Source: Massilia agri
GTDB lineage: Bacteria > Pseudomonadota > Gammaproteobacteria > Burkholderiales > Burkholderiaceae_D
Length of the DNA: 64,000 bases
Reading direction: 5' to 3'
Assembly (NCBI RefSeq): GCF_024753255.1
Contig: NZ_JANUHA010000001.1
Coordinates: forward strand, 434,001-498,000
This document shows, piece by piece, positions 63,552-64,000 of this stretch. Below the pieces are notes generated by a model. The model made no database searches. It was not told where the DNA came from and saw only the letters and a list, made by a program, of their open reading frames with translations. The position numbers and the translations under genes are program-made. Every line of letters starts with the position of its first letter. The stretch's first letter is position 1.

Positions 63552-64000
63552 ATGGACAGCATCGACCTCGACGTATTGAAGACCTGTGACGCCTGGCTCG
63601 CCGCCGGGCGGCGCTGCCAGCTGGTCACGGTCATCAAGACCTGGGGCTCCAGCCCGCGCCCGATCGGCGCCACGCTCGGCGTCTGCGAAGACGGCAGCGT
63701 GGTCGGCTCGGTGTCGGGCGGCTGCATCGAGGATGACCTGATCGCGCGCGTGCGTGCGGGCGGCGTCGCCCTGGCGCGGCCCGAGATCGTCAGCTACGGC
63801 ATCAGCGCCGACGAGGCGCACCGCTTCGGCCTGCCCTGCGGCGGCACCATCGAACTCGCCATCGAGCCGCTCACGCAGGACAGCCGCATCCGCGAACTGC
63901 TGGACCGCCTCGCCGCCGGCGAACTGGTCGAGCGCCGCGTCGCCCTGAGCACCGGCGCGGTCGCGCTGAACCGCGCCGGCGCGGGCGCCCTCGTGCAAGT
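63552..64000 (+). CDS. XdhC/CoxI family protein (5' part; runs past the right edge)
   Basis: The visible 149 residues match the XdhC N-terminal domain. RRCQLVTVIKTWGSSPRPIGATLGVCEDGSVVGSVSGGCIEDDL contains the paired Gly motifs and the conserved Cys. PCGGTIELAIEPL is the second family block. XdhC binds molybdenum cofactor, promotes its sulfuration and inserts it into xanthine dehydrogenase-type enzymes. The ATG at 63552 is the first in frame, after TCCCC. A molybdoenzyme partner may lie beyond the window. It fits with the molybdenum-cofactor genes at 34.8-37.8 kb, though it is far from them. Confidence 0.93.
   Translation, partial: MDSIDLDVLKTCDAWLAAGRRCQLVTVIKTWGSSPRPIGATLGVCEDGSVVGSVSGGCIEDDLIARVRAGGVALARPEIVSYGISADEAHRFGLPCGGTIELAIEPLTQDSRIRELLDRLAAGELVERRVALSTGAVALNRAGAGALVQ

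Overview
The window is a chromosomal stretch of a high-GC betaproteobacterium, most likely Oxalobacteraceae of the Massilia/Telluria type. The reasons are the flhB-flhA-flhF-flhG-fliA-motC flagellar cluster, a betaproteobacterial-style rne/rluC/HAD/Rieske/sppA block, a TonB-ExbB-ExbD-ExbD-TPR operon, and a dispersed intergenic repeat with termini reading GTAGGGTGG. No rRNA, tRNA, CRISPR array, phage or complete insertion sequence was seen. Genus assignment is inference from gene order and protein style.

Layout. 1-7.9 kb: late flagellar genes on the minus strand (export gate FlhB/FlhA, SRP-type GTPase FlhF, MinD-like FlhG, sigma-28 FliA, start of a MotA-type stator). The run is interrupted by an oppositely oriented, lower-GC pair: a DUF2778/Tlde1-like predicted L,D-transpeptidase-fold toxin and an overlapping small membrane protein that looks like its immunity partner. 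8-16.5 kb: assorted accessory genes (DUF805, secreted GH43, ABCD/SbmA-like ABC exporter, secreted EEP-fold phosphatase, AraC regulator divergent from an orphan FabF-like synthase, three small hypotheticals). 16.5-21.1 kb: dTDP-rhamnose operon rfbBDAC behind a WecA/MraY-type initiating transferase. 21.3-26.3 kb: secreted coiled-coil protein, FAH-family hydrolase, outer-membrane phospholipase A, RsuA, a small hypothetical. 26.4-33.4 kb: SppA, Rieske protein, HAD phosphatase and RluC on minus, divergent from RNase E with a long leader. 33.5-38.3 kb: chrA, moaA, a single-ORF MobA-MoeA fusion and a COQ7-type protein. 38.4-45.3 kb: RmuC, truncated globin, FAD oxidoreductase, large FtsX-like permease, adenine-deaminase-type enzyme. 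45.9-50.9 kb: the PrkA-YeaH-SpoVR stress trio. 51.7-55.6 kb: TonB energy-transduction operon. 56-63.3 kb: ribF-ileS-lspA-coaBC-dut housekeeping run, then a lipoprotein resembling M48 peptidases but without the catalytic Glu. The right edge cuts an XdhC-family gene.

The most notable observations are: (1) the orphan toxin/immunity-like pair inside the flagellar operon; (2) six copies of a two-unit, REP-like inverted repeat, three of which abut genes so closely that the terminal TAG of the repeat is the stop codon of four genes; (3) the MobA-MoeA fusion; (4) an FlhG whose P-loop has lost most of its Walker A residues; (5) a three-tier nested inverted repeat between prkA and yeaH; (6) a pseudo-peptidase of the M48 family. 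All functional statements are from reading motifs by eye; no search was run.
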